In this document: positions 38,610 to 48,638 of the stretch, one piece after another
Layout: each line of letters opens with the position of its first letter
Position numbering within the stretch: the first letter of the stretch is position 1
NCBI GenBank assembly: GCA_013416485.1
Contig: JACCEO010000006.1
Location: forward strand, 62,001 to 126,000
Origin: Alcaligenaceae bacterium
GTDB lineage: Bacteria; Pseudomonadota; Gammaproteobacteria; Burkholderiales; Burkholderiaceae_B
Reading direction: 5' to 3'
DNA: 64,000 nt
Translations under genes and position numbers: made by a program
Notes under the pieces: model-generated
What the model was told of the DNA's origin: nothing
Database searches by the model: none
What the model saw: only the letters and a program-made list of their open reading frames with translations

Positions 38610-39383
38610 TTAATTCAAACTGTTTCTGTAATGAAACCGTTCAGTAACGTACAAACCACGGCGGACTTCCATTGGTCTATCGCCGTAGGTATAAGAAACC
38701 CTTTCCACCTGCAATAACGGACTATTTGGTGGAACTTCTAGCAAGTCCGCTTGTTCTGGCTGCGCCAAAACAGCACGGATTTTTTCATCGGCGCGTACCA
38801 TGCTGACACCGAACTCGGACTCGAACAAACCATACAAAGGACCACGGTAGCGTGTGATGGAGTCAGCAGTCAGACCACGAAATACTGATCCAGGTAACCA
38901 GATGTCGTCCAAAATAGTGGGAGCCTGATCAAAAGACAACAGCCGCCGCATATTGATCACCATATCGGCGGTACGTAGTTCTAGCAATGCAGCGATATCG
39001 GCGGGTGCCCGCACCCGACGGCACTCTAGTACTTTACTGCCAGTAACAGGTAACTTGCCATCGTCAGGGGTTAAACGCAAAAACCGGTAACGAACTTTTG
39101 CTTCGTTATGAGTTGCCACGAATGTACCCTTGCCTTGACGTCTGAGCAACAGGTTTTCTGCAGCTAATTCGTCTATGGCTTTGCGTACCGTACCTTGGCT
39201 GACCTGAAAGCGGGCTGCCAAATCAAATTCACTGGGTATGGATTCACCTGGTTTCCATTCGCCCCTGTCCAAACTTTGCAGTAACAGCCCTTTGATCTGC
39301 TGATACAGCGGACTAAAAGCGGCACTGCCGACAGAACGGGCTGGATCATGGCTGACCCGATCAGGCGGAAGGATATCGGACAT
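38610..39383 (-). CDS. GntR-family transcriptional regulator with UTRA ligand domain (HutC subfamily)
   Basis: The 257 residues have an N-terminal winged helix (PLYQQIKGLLLQSLDRGEWK followed by PGESIPSEFDLAARFQVSQG and TVRKAIDELAAENLLLRRQG) and a C-terminal UTRA effector domain (about 100-250, ending PMEVRRGLYVTERFHYRNSL). HutC-type regulators bind inverted repeats and respond to small metabolites. It is divergent from mdh-prpBCD, and the gap carries TCTTATA-N5-TATAAGA, repeated in front of acnB. I infer that this protein controls mdh-prpBCD and acnB, and perhaps itself; the effector is unknown (methylcitrate, citrate or an acyl-CoA derivative are guesses). It lies just upstream of sdhC on the same strand. 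Confidence 0.88.
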   Translation of the reverse strand: MSDILPPDRVSHDPARSVGSAAFSPLYQQIKGLLLQSLDRGEWKPGESIPSEFDLAARFQVSQGTVRKAIDELAAENLLLRRQGKGTFVATHNEAKVRYRFLRLTPDDGKLPVTGSKVLECRRVRAPADIAALLELRTADMVINMRRLLSFDQAPTILDDIWLPGSVFRGLTADSITRYRGPLYGLFESEFGVSMVRADEKIRAVLAQPEQADLLEVPPNSPLLQVERVSYTYGDRPMEVRRGLYVTERFHYRNSLN

Positions 39384-39460
39384 AGAAACGCATTAATTAA
39401 TGAATGGAAGTGAACACCGCATTTTGGCATGTACAACGATTTCTGTCTAACACTCTTCTG

Positions 39461-39479
39461 TCTTATATAAGATATAAGA
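39461..39479. promoter_or_regulatory. Operator copy 1, upstream of mdh-prpBCD
   Basis: TCTTATATAAGATATAAGA contains the inverted repeat TCTTATA-N5-TATAAGA and an inner 12-bp palindrome TCTTATATAAGA. The same 19 bp, plus the preceding G, occur upstream of acnB. It ends 3 bp before the mdh -35 box and lies about 80 bp upstream of the divergent GntR gene. Confidence 0.8.
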
Positions 39480-39482
39480 TGT

Positions 39483-39511
39483 TTGACGCGCGGAAAATAT
39501 TCCGATATTCT
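39483..39511 (+). promoter_or_regulatory. Sigma70 promoter of mdh-prpBCD
   Basis: TTGACG (39483-39488) and TATTCT (39506-39511) with 17-bp spacing. The leader to the mdh ATG would be about 100 nt. A short hairpin CGGAA-AATA-TTCCG lies within the spacer. Confidence 0.65.
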
Positions 39512-39616
39512 TCGCGGCACTACTTACGCGCTCGCGCTGCTCCAATAGCGGCCAAAAGATTTACACTAGCAGCTGTTTATACCTCATTTTTGTTTTACCT
39601 CTTGGGAGACCCATCC

Positions 39617-40606
39617 ATGTCCAAACCCGCCATGCGTGTAGCCGTTACCGGTGCTGCCGGCCAAATCGGCTATGCCCTGCTATTCCGTATCGCCTCCGGT
39701 GAAATGCTAGGCAAAGACCAGCCCGTCATATTGCAGCTATTGGAAATTCCAGACGAAAAAGCCCAAAACGCCCTGAAAGGCGTGATGATGGAACTGGATG
39801 ACTGTGCCTTCCCCTTATTGCAAAGCATGAGCGCACATAGCGATGCACGCGACGCATTCAAGGATGTCGACGTTGCCTTGCTGGTAGGTGCTCGCCCACG
39901 CGGACCTGGCATGGAGCGCAAAGACCTGTTGCAAGTCAACGCCCAAATCTTTACCGCACAAGGCAAAGCACTGAACGACGTAGCCAGCCGCGATGTCAAA
40001 GTACTGGTTGTGGGTAACCCTGCCAATACCAATGCCTACATTGCAATGAAGTCGGCCCCCGACCTGCCTGCAAAGAACTTCACCGCCATGCTGCGCCTGG
40101 ATCACAACCGTGCCTTGTCACAGCTGTCTGCCAAATCAGGCAAGGCTGTTGCTGATATCGAAAAACTGGTCGTGTGGGGCAATCACTCACCCACCATGTA
40201 CCCAGATTTCCGTTTTGCCACAGTGAATGGTGCCAGCCTGACCGACATCATCAACGATGAAGCCTGGAATCGCGACACCTTTATTCCTACCGTAGGCAAA
40301 CGTGGTGGCGCCATCATCGAAGCACGCGGCCTATCTTCTGCAGCATCAGCCGCCAACGCTGCCATAGACCACATCCGTGACTGGGTGCTGGGCTCTAACG
40401 GCAAATGGGTAACTATGGGCATACCTTCCGATGGTTCCTATGGCATTCCCGAAGGCATCATCTATGGTGTACCTGTTACCACAGCCAACGGCGAATATAC
40501 TCGTATTGAAGGCTTGGAAATCGACGCATTCTCACGCGAACGCATGGACTTCACGCTGAACGAACTGCTTGAAGAACGCGATGGCGTGCAAGACCTGCTG
40601 AAATAA
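39617..40606 (+). CDS. mdh: Malate dehydrogenase
   Basis: Mdh oxidises malate to oxaloacetate with NAD+. From the ATG at 39617 (GGGAGA upstream) it has 329 residues and resembles the cytosolic type of MDH common in Burkholderiales. Motifs: NAD-binding [20 protein letters not shown], substrate-loop arginines in [28 protein letters not shown], and the catalytic His in [14 protein letters not shown]. An open frame running upstream to 39404 covers the promoter and operator and is not coding. It is the first gene of mdh-prpB-prpC-prpD; prpB follows after 24 bp. Confidence 0.97.
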   Translation: MSKPAMRVAVTGAAGQIGYALLFRIASGEMLGKDQPVILQLLEIPDEKAQNALKGVMMELDDCAFPLLQSMSAHSDARDAFKDVDVALLVGARPRGPGMERKDLLQVNAQIFTAQGKALNDVASRDVKVLVVGNPANTNAYIAMKSAPDLPAKNFTAMLRLDHNRALSQLSAKSGKAVADIEKLVVWGNHSPTMYPDFRFATVNGASLTDIINDEAWNRDTFIPTVGKRGGAIIEARGLSSAASAANAAIDHIRDWVLGSNGKWVTMGIPSDGSYGIPEGIIYGVPVTTANGEYTRIEGLEIDAFSRERMDFTLNELLEERDGVQDLLK

Positions 40607-40630
40607 TCTAACTATTTACCGGAGATCACT

Positions 40631-41524
40631 ATGTCCCGTACCGCTTCCGCTGGCGCGTTGTTTCGCCAAGCCCTCAGGGAAGAACAACCCCTGCAAATCA
40701 TAGGCGCTATCAACGCCAATCACGCACTGTTGGCAAAACGCGCCGGATACCGAGCCATTTACCTCTCGGGCGGAGGCGTTGCGGCCGGCTCTCTGGGTTT
40801 GCCCGACCTAGGCATCAACACACTAGATGATGTCCTGACTGACGTCAGACGCATTACTGACGTGTGCGACCTGCCTCTGCTGGTCGATATAGACACCGGT
40901 TTCGGTCCATCGGCATTCAACATCGCCCGTACCGTTAAAAGCCTAATCAAATTCGGCGCTGCCGCCTGCCACATTGAAGACCAAGTCGGTGCCAAGCGTT
41001 GTGGCCATCGTCCAGGCAAGGAAATTGTCACCACTCAGGAAATGGCTGACCGCGTCAAAGCGGCAGTAGATGCCCGTACTGACAGTGACTTCTTTATTAT
41101 TGCGCGTACCGACGCGATTGCCGTCGATGGTGTAGATGCTGCCCTAGAGCGCGCCATTGCTTGCGTTGAAGCTGGTGCTGATGCGATTTTTGCTGAAGCC
41201 TCCTATGACCTAGAGACTTACAAAAAATTCACATCCACGCTGAAAGTGCCTGTGCTAGCCAACATCACTGAATTCGGTCAAACACCGTTATTTACTGTAC
41301 CTGAGCTGGCCAGTGTTGATGTAGGCATGGTCTTGTACCCACTGTCTGCTTTCCGCGCCATGAACAAAGCCGCTGAAACGGTATATACCGCCATCCGACG
41401 CGACGGCCATCAGAAAAACGTGATTGACAGCATGCAAACACGCGAAGAACTGTATGACCGTATCGGCTACCACGATTTTGAATCCCGTCTAGATACGCTG
41501 TTTCAACAAAGCAAATCAAAATAA
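40631..41524 (+). CDS. prpB: 2-methylisocitrate lyase PrpB
   Basis: PrpB cleaves 2-methylisocitrate to pyruvate and succinate, the last step of the methylcitrate cycle for propionate use. The 297 residues belong to the isocitrate lyase superfamily; the signature [12 protein letters not shown] contains the catalytic Cys, and the metal-binding motif [20 protein letters not shown] and [18 protein letters not shown] are intact. The short length (about 300 rather than about 430) separates it from isocitrate lyase. A CCGGAGAT ribosome-binding site precedes the ATG. It lies in the operon mdh-prpB-prpC-prpD. Confidence 0.95.
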   Translation: MSRTASAGALFRQALREEQPLQIIGAINANHALLAKRAGYRAIYLSGGGVAAGSLGLPDLGINTLDDVLTDVRRITDVCDLPLLVDIDTGFGPSAFNIARTVKSLIKFGAAACHIEDQVGAKRCGHRPGKEIVTTQEMADRVKAAVDARTDSDFFIIARTDAIAVDGVDAALERAIACVEAGADAIFAEASYDLETYKKFTSTLKVPVLANITEFGQTPLFTVPELASVDVGMVLYPLSAFRAMNKAAETVYTAIRRDGHQKNVIDSMQTREELYDRIGYHDFESRLDTLFQQSKSK

Positions 41525-41544
41525 CATTCACGAGGTGACACACA

Positions 41545-42711
41545 ATGTCTGTTTCTGAAAAAAAAGACGCTACACCTGGCCCACGTGCCAAAAAATCTGT
41601 TGCGCTATCTGGCGTTATTGCCGGTAACACTGCGCTATGTACTGTAGGCCTAAGCGGTAACGACCTACACTATCGTGGCTACGACATCCTGGATCTGGCA
41701 AACACCTGCGAATTCGAAGAAGTCGCCCACCTGCTAGTTCACGGCAAACTGCCCAACAAAACTGAACTGCAAGCTTACAAACAAAAACTGCGCAGCCTGC
41801 GTGGTCTGCCCAATCAGTTGCAACTGGCCCTAGAAGCACTGCCAGCAGCCAGCCACCCAATGGACGTAATGCGCACCGCCGTATCCGTACTCGGTTGCGT
41901 GCTGCCTGAAAAAGACGACCACAACCTGCCCGACGCTCGTGACATCGCAGATCGTCTGATGGCTAACCTGGGTTCGGCATTGCTGTACTGGTATCACTAC
42001 AGCCACAATGGGCAGATCATCGACGTACAAACCGACGACGACAGCATAGGCGGCCACTTCCTGCACTTGCTGCACGGCAAGCCACCTAGCGAAGAATGGG
42101 TGCGTGCCATGAATACGTCACTGAATCTATACGCTGAACACGAATTCAACGCCTCCACCTTCACCAGTCGCGTCATTGCTGGTACAGGTTCCGACATGTA
42201 CTCCGCCATTGCTGGCGGCATAGGCGCCCTACGTGGTCCTAAACATGGCGGCGCCAACGAAGTAGCGTTTGAAATTCAGAAGCGTTACGACTCTCCTGAC
42301 GACGCTGAAGCCGATGTCCGCGCACGCGTAGCCAACAAAGAAGTCATCATAGGCTTCGGTCACCCGGTCTACACCGTGTCCGATCCGCGCAACGTGGTCA
42401 TCAAAGAGGTGGCTCGTACGCTATCCACGAAACAGAACAACACCAAAATGTTCGACATCGCCGAACGCCTGGAAACAGTGATGTGGGACGCCAAAAAAAT
42501 GTTCCCCAACTTGGACTGGTTCGCTGCCGTTTCTTATCATATGATGGGAGTACCTACAGCAATGTTCACGCCGCTATTCGTAATTGCCCGCACCGCTGGC
42601 TGGTCGGCGCACATTATCGAACAGCGTGTCGACAACAAAATTATCCGCCCCACAGCAAATTATGTTGGTCCGGATAATCAGGAATTCGTTCCTCTGGAAA
42701 AACGCAAGTAA
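41545..42711 (+). CDS. prpC: 2-methylcitrate synthase PrpC
   Basis: PrpC condenses propionyl-CoA with oxaloacetate. The 388 residues are a short citrate-synthase-type protein lacking the N-terminal domain of GltA. Active-site segments: [20 protein letters not shown] with the catalytic His, [15 protein letters not shown], and [20 protein letters not shown] with the Asp. FGHPVY, as opposed to FGHRVY in gltA of this window, is typical of methylcitrate synthases. It follows prpB by 20 bp with a GAGGTGA ribosome-binding site. Confidence 0.95.
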   Translation: MSVSEKKDATPGPRAKKSVALSGVIAGNTALCTVGLSGNDLHYRGYDILDLANTCEFEEVAHLLVHGKLPNKTELQAYKQKLRSLRGLPNQLQLALEALPAASHPMDVMRTAVSVLGCVLPEKDDHNLPDARDIADRLMANLGSALLYWYHYSHNGQIIDVQTDDDSIGGHFLHLLHGKPPSEEWVRAMNTSLNLYAEHEFNASTFTSRVIAGTGSDMYSAIAGGIGALRGPKHGGANEVAFEIQKRYDSPDDAEADVRARVANKEVIIGFGHPVYTVSDPRNVVIKEVARTLSTKQNNTKMFDIAERLETVMWDAKKMFPNLDWFAAVSYHMMGVPTAMFTPLFVIARTAGWSAHIIEQRVDNKIIRPTANYVGPDNQEFVPLEKRK

Positions 42712-42751
42712 ACCTTGCTAACTAGAAGTCCCGGCCAGCACAGGAAATATC

Positions 42752-44203
42752 ATGTCTGGCCAGGCCTCTACACTTCGCCCTACCCCAGATCAAGTACTAG
42801 TCGACATCGTTGATTACGTACTTGATTACTCCATTACCAGTGAACTAGCGCGCGACACTGCACGCAACTGTCTACTAGACACGCTGGGCTGCGGCCTGGA
42901 AGCACTGGACTATCCCGCCTGCACCAAATTACTAGGACCTATAACACCTGGGACTATCGTGCCTAATGGCGCTCGCGTGCCAGGCACACGATTTGAACTG
43001 GACCCCGTACAAGCCGCCTTTAATATCGGGACTATGGTGCGCTGGTTGGATTTCAACGATACCTGGCTAGCTGCCGAATGGGGCCACCCGTCCGACAACT
43101 TGGGCGCCATATTGGCAACCGCCGACTGGTTATCCCGCAATGCAGTTGCGGTAGGTAAGCCCCCTATGACCATGCTGGATGTGCTGAACGCCATGATTAA
43201 GGCCCACGAAATTCAGGGCTGCTTGGCATTAGAAAACTCGTTTAACCAGGTAGGCCTGGACCACGTGATACTGGTCAAAGTCGCTTCAACGGCCGTAGTA
43301 GCCCTGTTACTAGGACTATCGCGAGACGAAGCCATCAATGCGGTATCCCAAGCCTGGGTAGATGGCCATAGCTTACGTACCTATCGTCATGCACCCAATA
43401 CCGGTAGTCGCAAAAGCTGGGCAGCTGGCGATGCCACCAGTCGAGCCGTACGTTTAGCCTTAATTGCCCAAACCGGTGAAATGGGCTATCCATTCGTATT
43501 GACCGCCAAAACCTGGGGTTTTTACGATGTCTTGTTTGGCGGCCAAGCGTTTCGCTTTCAGCGCCCCTATGGCAGCTATGTCATGGAAAATATATTATTT
43601 AAAATATCGTATCCTGCCGAATTTCATGCACAAACTGCCGTCGAAGCGGCCATGACTTTGCACCAAACGCTACAGGCAATGGGCAAAACCGATAGCGATA
43701 TTAAAAAAATAACGGTACGTACCCATGCCGCTTGCATACGCATCATTGATAAAACCGGCCCGCTGAATAACCCTGCCGATCGCGACCATTGCGTACAGTA
43801 TATGGTGGCTGTCCCCTTAATTTTTGGACGACTAACCGCTGCCGACTACGAAGACAATGTGGCCAGCGACCCCAGAATTGACGCTTTACGCGCCAAGATT
43901 GTTTGCGTAGAAGACCCAACCCTGACGACCGACTATCACGACCCCGACAAACGCTCTATTGCCAATGCCCTGACACTGGAACTTCATGATGGCAGCCAGC
44001 TCCCTGAAGTCTTATGCGAATACCCTATAGGCCACAGACGCCGCCGTGAACAAGGGCTATCATTATTAGAAGAGAAGTTTCGTATCAATCTGGCTCGCCG
44101 CTTTCCAGCGAAACAACAACAAAGAATTTTAGATGTTTCTTTGGACTTGTCACGCCTTGAAGCCATGCCCGTGCACGAGTACATCGACCTCTACATTATT
44201 TAA
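42752..44203 (+). CDS. prpD: 2-methylcitrate dehydratase PrpD
   Basis: PrpD is the cofactor-independent MmgE/PrpD-family dehydratase that converts 2-methylcitrate to 2-methyl-cis-aconitate, later rehydrated by AcnB. The 483 residues match E. coli PrpD (483). Family motifs: [60 protein letters not shown], and [19 protein letters not shown]. It follows prpC by 40 bp with an AGGAAA ribosome-binding site. The AcnD/PrpF alternative for this step is absent from this cluster. Confidence 0.96.
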   Translation: MSGQASTLRPTPDQVLVDIVDYVLDYSITSELARDTARNCLLDTLGCGLEALDYPACTKLLGPITPGTIVPNGARVPGTRFELDPVQAAFNIGTMVRWLDFNDTWLAAEWGHPSDNLGAILATADWLSRNAVAVGKPPMTMLDVLNAMIKAHEIQGCLALENSFNQVGLDHVILVKVASTAVVALLLGLSRDEAINAVSQAWVDGHSLRTYRHAPNTGSRKSWAAGDATSRAVRLALIAQTGEMGYPFVLTAKTWGFYDVLFGGQAFRFQRPYGSYVMENILFKISYPAEFHAQTAVEAAMTLHQTLQAMGKTDSDIKKITVRTHAACIRIIDKTGPLNNPADRDHCVQYMVAVPLIFGRLTAADYEDNVASDPRIDALRAKIVCVEDPTLTTDYHDPDKRSIANALTLELHDGSQLPEVLCEYPIGHRRRREQGLSLLEEKFRINLARRFPAKQQQRILDVSLDLSRLEAMPVHEYIDLYII

Positions 44204-44250
44204 ACGCTTACACTTACAATCATCCAGCTTACTTACCTTCAGGAACTGCC

Positions 44251-44526
44251 ATGAGCCGCGCTATAGAACACAACACTGATCGTCAACGTTTTCAATGGAT
44301 AGAAGACAGCGCATTATCCGTGCTGGACTATCGTCTTGAAAACAATGTGTTGTCTTTAACACACACCGAAGTGCCATCCGTTTTGGCTGGCCGCGGTATA
44401 GCTGCCGATCTAACCAAGTTTGCTTTAGATATGGCCCGTAACCAAGGCTGGAAAGTCAAACCCGTCTGTTCATACACTCAGGCCTACCTAAACCGCCATC
44501 CTGAATACCAGGACCTCATCGCCTAG
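44251..44526 (+). CDS. Small GNAT-family N-acetyltransferase (YidJ/GTL-type)
   Basis: This 91-residue protein is a minimal acetyltransferase of the N-acetyltransferase-like COG2388 type. It shows the sequence LSVLDYRLENNVLSLTHTEV followed by the acetyl-CoA-binding segment AGRGIAADLTKFALDMARNQ and GWKVKPVCSYTQAYLNRHPE with a conserved Cys and Tyr. The substrate is unknown. It lies 47 bp after prpD with an AGGAAC ribosome-binding site, probably as the last gene of the mdh-prpBCD operon. A role linked to acyl-CoA stress during propionate use is conceivable but only a guess from position. Confidence 0.85.
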   Translation: MSRAIEHNTDRQRFQWIEDSALSVLDYRLENNVLSLTHTEVPSVLAGRGIAADLTKFALDMARNQGWKVKPVCSYTQAYLNRHPEYQDLIA

Positions 44527-44561
44527 CACACACACCAATCCAGTGCTCCCTGTGAAATAAG

Positions 44562-44590
44562 CCGCCCCCAGTCTTAATACCAGGGGGTGG
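44562..44590 (+). terminator. Hairpin after the mdh-prp operon
   Basis: CCGCCCCC and GGGGGTGG form an 8-bp GC-rich stem with one G-T pair and a 13-nt loop, 35 bp after the last stop codon. There is no T-run, so termination is plausible but unproven. Confidence 0.45.
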
Positions 44591-44612
44591 GAACTTATCA
44601 CTTACATTTCAG

Positions 44613-44631
44613 TCTTATATAAGATATAAGA
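44613..44631. promoter_or_regulatory. Operator copy 2, upstream of acnB
   Basis: TCTTATATAAGATATAAGA is identical to the copy at 39461-39479, as is the preceding G, and a conserved TTTGA follows at the same distance. It ends 3 bp before the acnB -35 box, the same geometry as at mdh. Confidence 0.8.
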
Positions 44632-44634
44632 CAT

Positions 44635-44663
44635 TTGATTCTGCTCGCACTTCCTTTTACAAT
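44635..44663 (+). promoter_or_regulatory. Sigma70 promoter of acnB
   Basis: TTGATT (44635-44640) and TACAAT (44658-44663) with 17-bp spacing, leaving a leader of about 40 nt to the acnB ATG with AAGGG as ribosome-binding site. Confidence 0.7.
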
Positions 44664-44711
44664 AGCGCGCATCTCTCCTATTTTTGCCTTCCCACCACAA
44701 GGGTCCTACTT

Positions 44712-47297
44712 ATGCTAACTACCTATCGCCAACACGTTGCCGAACGCGCCGCTCTGGGCATTCCTGCCCTGCCGCTGTCCGCGCAACAAACTGCTGACTT
44801 GATTGAATTGCTTAAGGCTCCGCCCGCTGGCGAAGATGCCTACCTGCTAGATCTGTTCACTCACCGCGTACCTGCCGGTGTTGACGACGCCGCACAAGTC
44901 AAAGCCTCTTACCTGGCCGCTGTGGCCTTGGGCAAGGAAGTTTGCCCTCTGATCAGCCCAGAACACGCTACAGAATTGCTGGGCACCATGCTGGGTGGTT
45001 ACAACATTACCCCACTGATCGAATTGCTAGACAACGACAAGCTGGCTCCCGTCGCTGCAGAAGCCTTGAAAAAAACCCTACTGGTTTTTGATGCCTTTCA
45101 CGACATCAAAGAAAAAGCCGATCAAGGCAACACATACGCCAAAGCCATCTTGCAAAGCTGGGCCGACGCAGAATGGTTCACTAGCCGTCCTGAAGTCCCA
45201 GAAAGCCTGACACTCACAGTGTTCAAAGTCACTGGCGAAACTAACACTGACGATCTGTCGCCAGCACCCGATGCCTGGAGCCGCCCGGATATCCCGCTGC
45301 ACGCCCTAGCCATGTTGAAAAACCCTCGCGACGGCATCACCCCCGACGAGCCCGGAAAAATTGGCCCCATCAAATTCCTGGAAAGCCTGAAAGAAAAAGG
45401 CCATACCATTGCCTATGTGGGCGATGTGGTCGGTACAGGCTCATCGCGTAAATCAGCCACCAACTCGGTTCTCTGGTTTACTGGCGAAGACATCCCTTTC
45501 GTACCTAACAAACGCTTTGGTGGTGTTTGCCTGGGCAGCAAAATTGCTCCTATTTTCTACAACACCATGGAAGATGCCGGTGCCCTGCCTATCGAGCTGG
45601 ACGTATCGGAAATGCACATGGGTGACGTAATCGAACTACGTCCCTACGAAGGTAAAGCCTTGAAAGACGGCAAAGTCATCGCCGAATTCCAAGTCAAATC
45701 TGATGTCTTGTTTGACGAAGCACGTGCTGGTGGCCGTATTCCTTTGATCATAGGCCGTGGCCTGACAGCTCGCGCTCGCGAAGCCTTGGGTCTACCGCTA
45801 TCCACACAGTTCCGCCTGCCCGTTAGCCCCATAGATACTGGCAAAGGTTATACCTTGGCTCAAAAAATGGTGGGTCGCGCTTGCGGACTGCCTGAAGGTA
45901 CAGGCGTACGCCCCGGTACCTACTGTGAACCTCGCATGACATCCGTAGGTAGCCAAGACACGACTGGCCCCATGACACGCGACGAACTCAAAGACCTGGC
46001 ATGCTTAGGCTTTTCGTCCGACTTAGTCATGCAATCGTTCTGCCATACTGCTGCCTACCCAAAACCTGTGGACGTAAAAACCCATCACGAACTCCCCGCC
46101 TTCATCAGCACCCGTGGCGGTATTTCATTGCGCCCTGGCGACGGTATCATCCACTCGTGGTTGAACCGCATGCTGCTGCCTGATACCGTAGGTACTGGTG
46201 GTGACTCACACACTCGCTTCCCTATAGGCATCAGCTTCCCAGCTGGGTCTGGACTGGTCGCGTTTGCTGCTGCTACAGGTGTTATGCCTTTAGACATGCC
46301 AGAATCGGTACTGGTACGCTTCAAGGGCGAATTGCAACCTGGCGTCACGCTGCGTGACCTGGTCAATGCCATCCCGCTGTACGCCATACGCAACGGCATG
46401 CTAACTGTCGAAAAGCAAGGCAAGAAGAACATTTTCTCGGGCCGCATCCTGGAAATTGAAGGCTTACCTAACCTAAAAGTTGAACAAGCATTCGAACTAT
46501 CCGATGCATCCGCTGAACGTTCAGCTGCAGGTTGCACAGTACATCTGGATAAAGCACCCATTATTGAATACATCAACAGCAACATTACCCTGCTGAAATG
46601 GATGATAGCCAACGGTTACGAAGACGAGCGCTCATTGGGTCGTCGTATTAAAGCGATGGAAGCCTGGTTGGCCGATCCTCAGCTGATGAAACCCGACGCC
46701 GATGCTGAATACGCCGCCATTATCGAAATTGATCTGGCCGACGTACACGAACCCATCGTTGCCTGCCCTAACGACCCTGACGACGTAAAAACCTTGTCCG
46801 AAGTCTCCGGCACTGTTATCGACGAAGTGTTTATTGGCAGCTGCATGACCAACATTGGTCACTTCCGTGCAGCATCAAAACTGCTGGAAGGCAAGCGCGA
46901 TATCCCAGTCAAATTGTGGATGGCTCCTCCTACCAAAATGGACCAGAAACAGCTTACTGAAGAAGGCCACTATGGTGTATTAGGTGGTGCGGGTGCACGC
47001 ATGGAAATGCCAGGTTGTTCATTGTGCATGGGTAACCAGGCACAGGTACGCGAAGGGGCAACCGTCATGTCCACTAGCACCCGTAACTTCCCCAACCGTC
47101 TGGGTAAGAATGCCAACGTCTTCCTGGGCTCAGCCGAACTAGCCGCTATTTGTTCGCGTCTGGGCCGTATTCCTACAAAAGAGGAGTACATGAAAGACAT
47201 GGGGGTTCTGGATGCTCACGGTGACGAAATCTACCGCTATATGAACTTCGATCAAATCGAAGACTTCAAAGAAATAGCCGATTCCGTCAGCGTCTAA
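44712..47297 (+). CDS. acnB: Bifunctional aconitate hydratase 2 / 2-methylisocitrate dehydratase AcnB
   Basis: AcnB interconverts citrate and isocitrate and also hydrates 2-methyl-cis-aconitate, so it serves both the TCA and the methylcitrate cycles. The 861 residues have the AcnB order: N-terminal HEAT-like domain ([20 protein letters not shown]), swivelling domain with [20 protein letters not shown], then the catalytic domains. The 4Fe-4S ligands are seen in [10 protein letters not shown] and [11 protein letters not shown], with the active-site segment [20 protein letters not shown]. The length matches E. coli AcnB (865) and not AcnA. It is a single gene with its own promoter and the same upstream operator as mdh-prpBCD. 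Confidence 0.97.
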   Translation: MLTTYRQHVAERAALGIPALPLSAQQTADLIELLKAPPAGEDAYLLDLFTHRVPAGVDDAAQVKASYLAAVALGKEVCPLISPEHATELLGTMLGGYNITPLIELLDNDKLAPVAAEALKKTLLVFDAFHDIKEKADQGNTYAKAILQSWADAEWFTSRPEVPESLTLTVFKVTGETNTDDLSPAPDAWSRPDIPLHALAMLKNPRDGITPDEPGKIGPIKFLESLKEKGHTIAYVGDVVGTGSSRKSATNSVLWFTGEDIPFVPNKRFGGVCLGSKIAPIFYNTMEDAGALPIELDVSEMHMGDVIELRPYEGKALKDGKVIAEFQVKSDVLFDEARAGGRIPLIIGRGLTARAREALGLPLSTQFRLPVSPIDTGKGYTLAQKMVGRACGLPEGTGVRPGTYCEPRMTSVGSQDTTGPMTRDELKDLACLGFSSDLVMQSFCHTAAYPKPVDVKTHHELPAFISTRGGISLRPGDGIIHSWLNRMLLPDTVGTGGDSHTRFPIGISFPAGSGLVAFAAATGVMPLDMPESVLVRFKGELQPGVTLRDLVNAIPLYAIRNGMLTVEKQGKKNIFSGRILEIEGLPNLKVEQAFELSDASAERSAAGCTVHLDKAPIIEYINSNITLLKWMIANGYEDERSLGRRIKAMEAWLADPQLMKPDADAEYAAIIEIDLADVHEPIVACPNDPDDVKTLSEVSGTVIDEVFIGSCMTNIGHFRAASKLLEGKRDIPVKLWMAPPTKMDQKQLTEEGHYGVLGGAGARMEMPGCSLCMGNQAQVREGATVMSTSTRNFPNRLGKNANVFLGSAELAAICSRLGRIPTKEEYMKDMGVLDAHGDEIYRYMNFDQIEDFKEIADSVSV

Positions 47298-47334
47298 GCC
47301 AATTACAGCGCCTTAAAGCGCTTAACGGCTATAA

Positions 47335-47366
47335 AACTCCCGACAGCTTTTGTCGGGAGTTTTTTT
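47335..47366 (+). terminator. Terminator of acnB
   Basis: ACTCCCGACA pairs with TGTCGGGAGT (10 bp, loop 5 nt) followed by seven T residues, 38 bp after the acnB stop. Confidence 0.92.
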
Positions 47367-47418
47367 ATGTGCTCAAGCGTTACACTAGAACCCCCAATGG
47401 CTTTTTTAATTGCTGCAT

Positions 47419-48618
47419 ATGTCTGCTACCACACTACCCCGTCTGACCCGCGACGCTCAGCGTCTGCTGGCGCTAGTCCAGGCGCTGAATCTGTCGGGCA
47501 GCCGCCTGGAAGACCTGCACTGGGAGCACCTACTGGATGCCTTGTTGAACAAGGTGCTATTAGGTCGCAAAAACAAAACCATAGAGTCTGTCCTAGACTA
47601 TATGCTGGCCGGCGAACTTGAAGGCTATGAAATTCTGTTCGAGCACGCTGAAACCTGCTCGGAATCAGCACAAATCCATCATAATGGCCAAGACTACGAT
47701 GCCTTGTTAATTTCGGCACCCATAGTGGCCTGGACACGCTACCGCCTGCCCGATGGCATGCTAGACCCCAAACAACATCAAACGCTGACCGCAGCATTAC
47801 AAGCCAGCGTATTGGCCGATGATGTCAAACTGGCACTACTGCCGCAACTGGTCAACTTTGACCAAATGCCACAATCGTTCCAAGAAACCCGACAATGGAC
47901 CCAGCGTATCGCGCTACAGGCTTTGAACGCTAGCACTGAAGCAGCACCGGTTGGCGAACTCCCCCTGGAAGATGGCATGTTGGCCGATGCACGGTTTATT
48001 GTGGGTGCTATCGTGGTGCCCAAAGGCGCTCCACTATTTCGCTGGCAAGCCGACCAGACCAAACCTTTATCGGCTCGCATTGATAGCCTGAACCTGTGGG
48101 GCCAAACCGCCAACACCACACTAGCCACGATATTTACTGGCTGTCAGTCGGAATACTTATTACCAGGTGCCTTCTACAACAACAGCCGCGAAGCCGATCG
48201 CCGCATACGGCCCATGTCGTTAAAAGCCGCAGTTACCTGGTTGCAAACAGCAGCAAACTTGCCTCCTGACGAACTACGGGCAGTTATCGTGGGCTGTGGC
48301 GATGCTGCAATCCAAGAATACCGCGTAGGCTTCAGTACTCTTCAAGATAACCGGGTAGTCTATGGTTGTATCTGGCCGGTACTTAGCAAAGAAGAAGCGC
48401 TACCAGAAATGATGGATTCAGACTATATCGCCGTACCTGATGAAATTACCGCTTTGCTCAAAGAATTGGGGCTAACTGAAATTCGTCGTTTACCTGGGCT
48501 ATACCCCGCTGAATTCTGTGACGACTGCGGCGCCCCTAGCTTCCCCGATGCCGCTGGTGAAATGGAACATCCCGAACTCCCTGATGAAACCGTCATGGAT
48601 CCAGTTCAGTTTCATTAA
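47419..48618 (+). CDS. Hypothetical protein, DUF2863-like
   Basis: This 399-residue protein looks like the DUF2863 family known from Burkholderiales; I assign the family from memory and not from a search. No catalytic motif, signal peptide or membrane segment is visible. Notable stretches are LSGSRLEDLHWEHLLDALLN at the N-terminus, RFIVGAIVVPKGAPLFRWQ in the middle and, near the end, LYPAEFCDDCGAPSFPDAAG with a CxxC pair that could bind metal. The region PLEDGMLADARFIVG may form a repeat domain with the C-terminal YRVGFSTLQDNRVVYG. The ATG at 47419 was chosen over a TTG three codons upstream. It precedes earP by 20 bp and may be co-transcribed with it. Confidence 0.7.
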   Translation: MSATTLPRLTRDAQRLLALVQALNLSGSRLEDLHWEHLLDALLNKVLLGRKNKTIESVLDYMLAGELEGYEILFEHAETCSESAQIHHNGQDYDALLISAPIVAWTRYRLPDGMLDPKQHQTLTAALQASVLADDVKLALLPQLVNFDQMPQSFQETRQWTQRIALQALNASTEAAPVGELPLEDGMLADARFIVGAIVVPKGAPLFRWQADQTKPLSARIDSLNLWGQTANTTLATIFTGCQSEYLLPGAFYNNSREADRRIRPMSLKAAVTWLQTAANLPPDELRAVIVGCGDAAIQEYRVGFSTLQDNRVVYGCIWPVLSKEEALPEMMDSDYIAVPDEITALLKELGLTEIRRLPGLYPAEFCDDCGAPSFPDAAGEMEHPELPDETVMDPVQFH

Positions 48619-48638
48619 TCCCCCGTTCGGACCAGTGC

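Noticed and set aside
39404-39616. Upstream extension of the mdh reading frame
   Set aside because: It would cover the operator and the promoter; the ATG at 39617 has a good ribosome-binding site and gives the normal MDH N-terminus.
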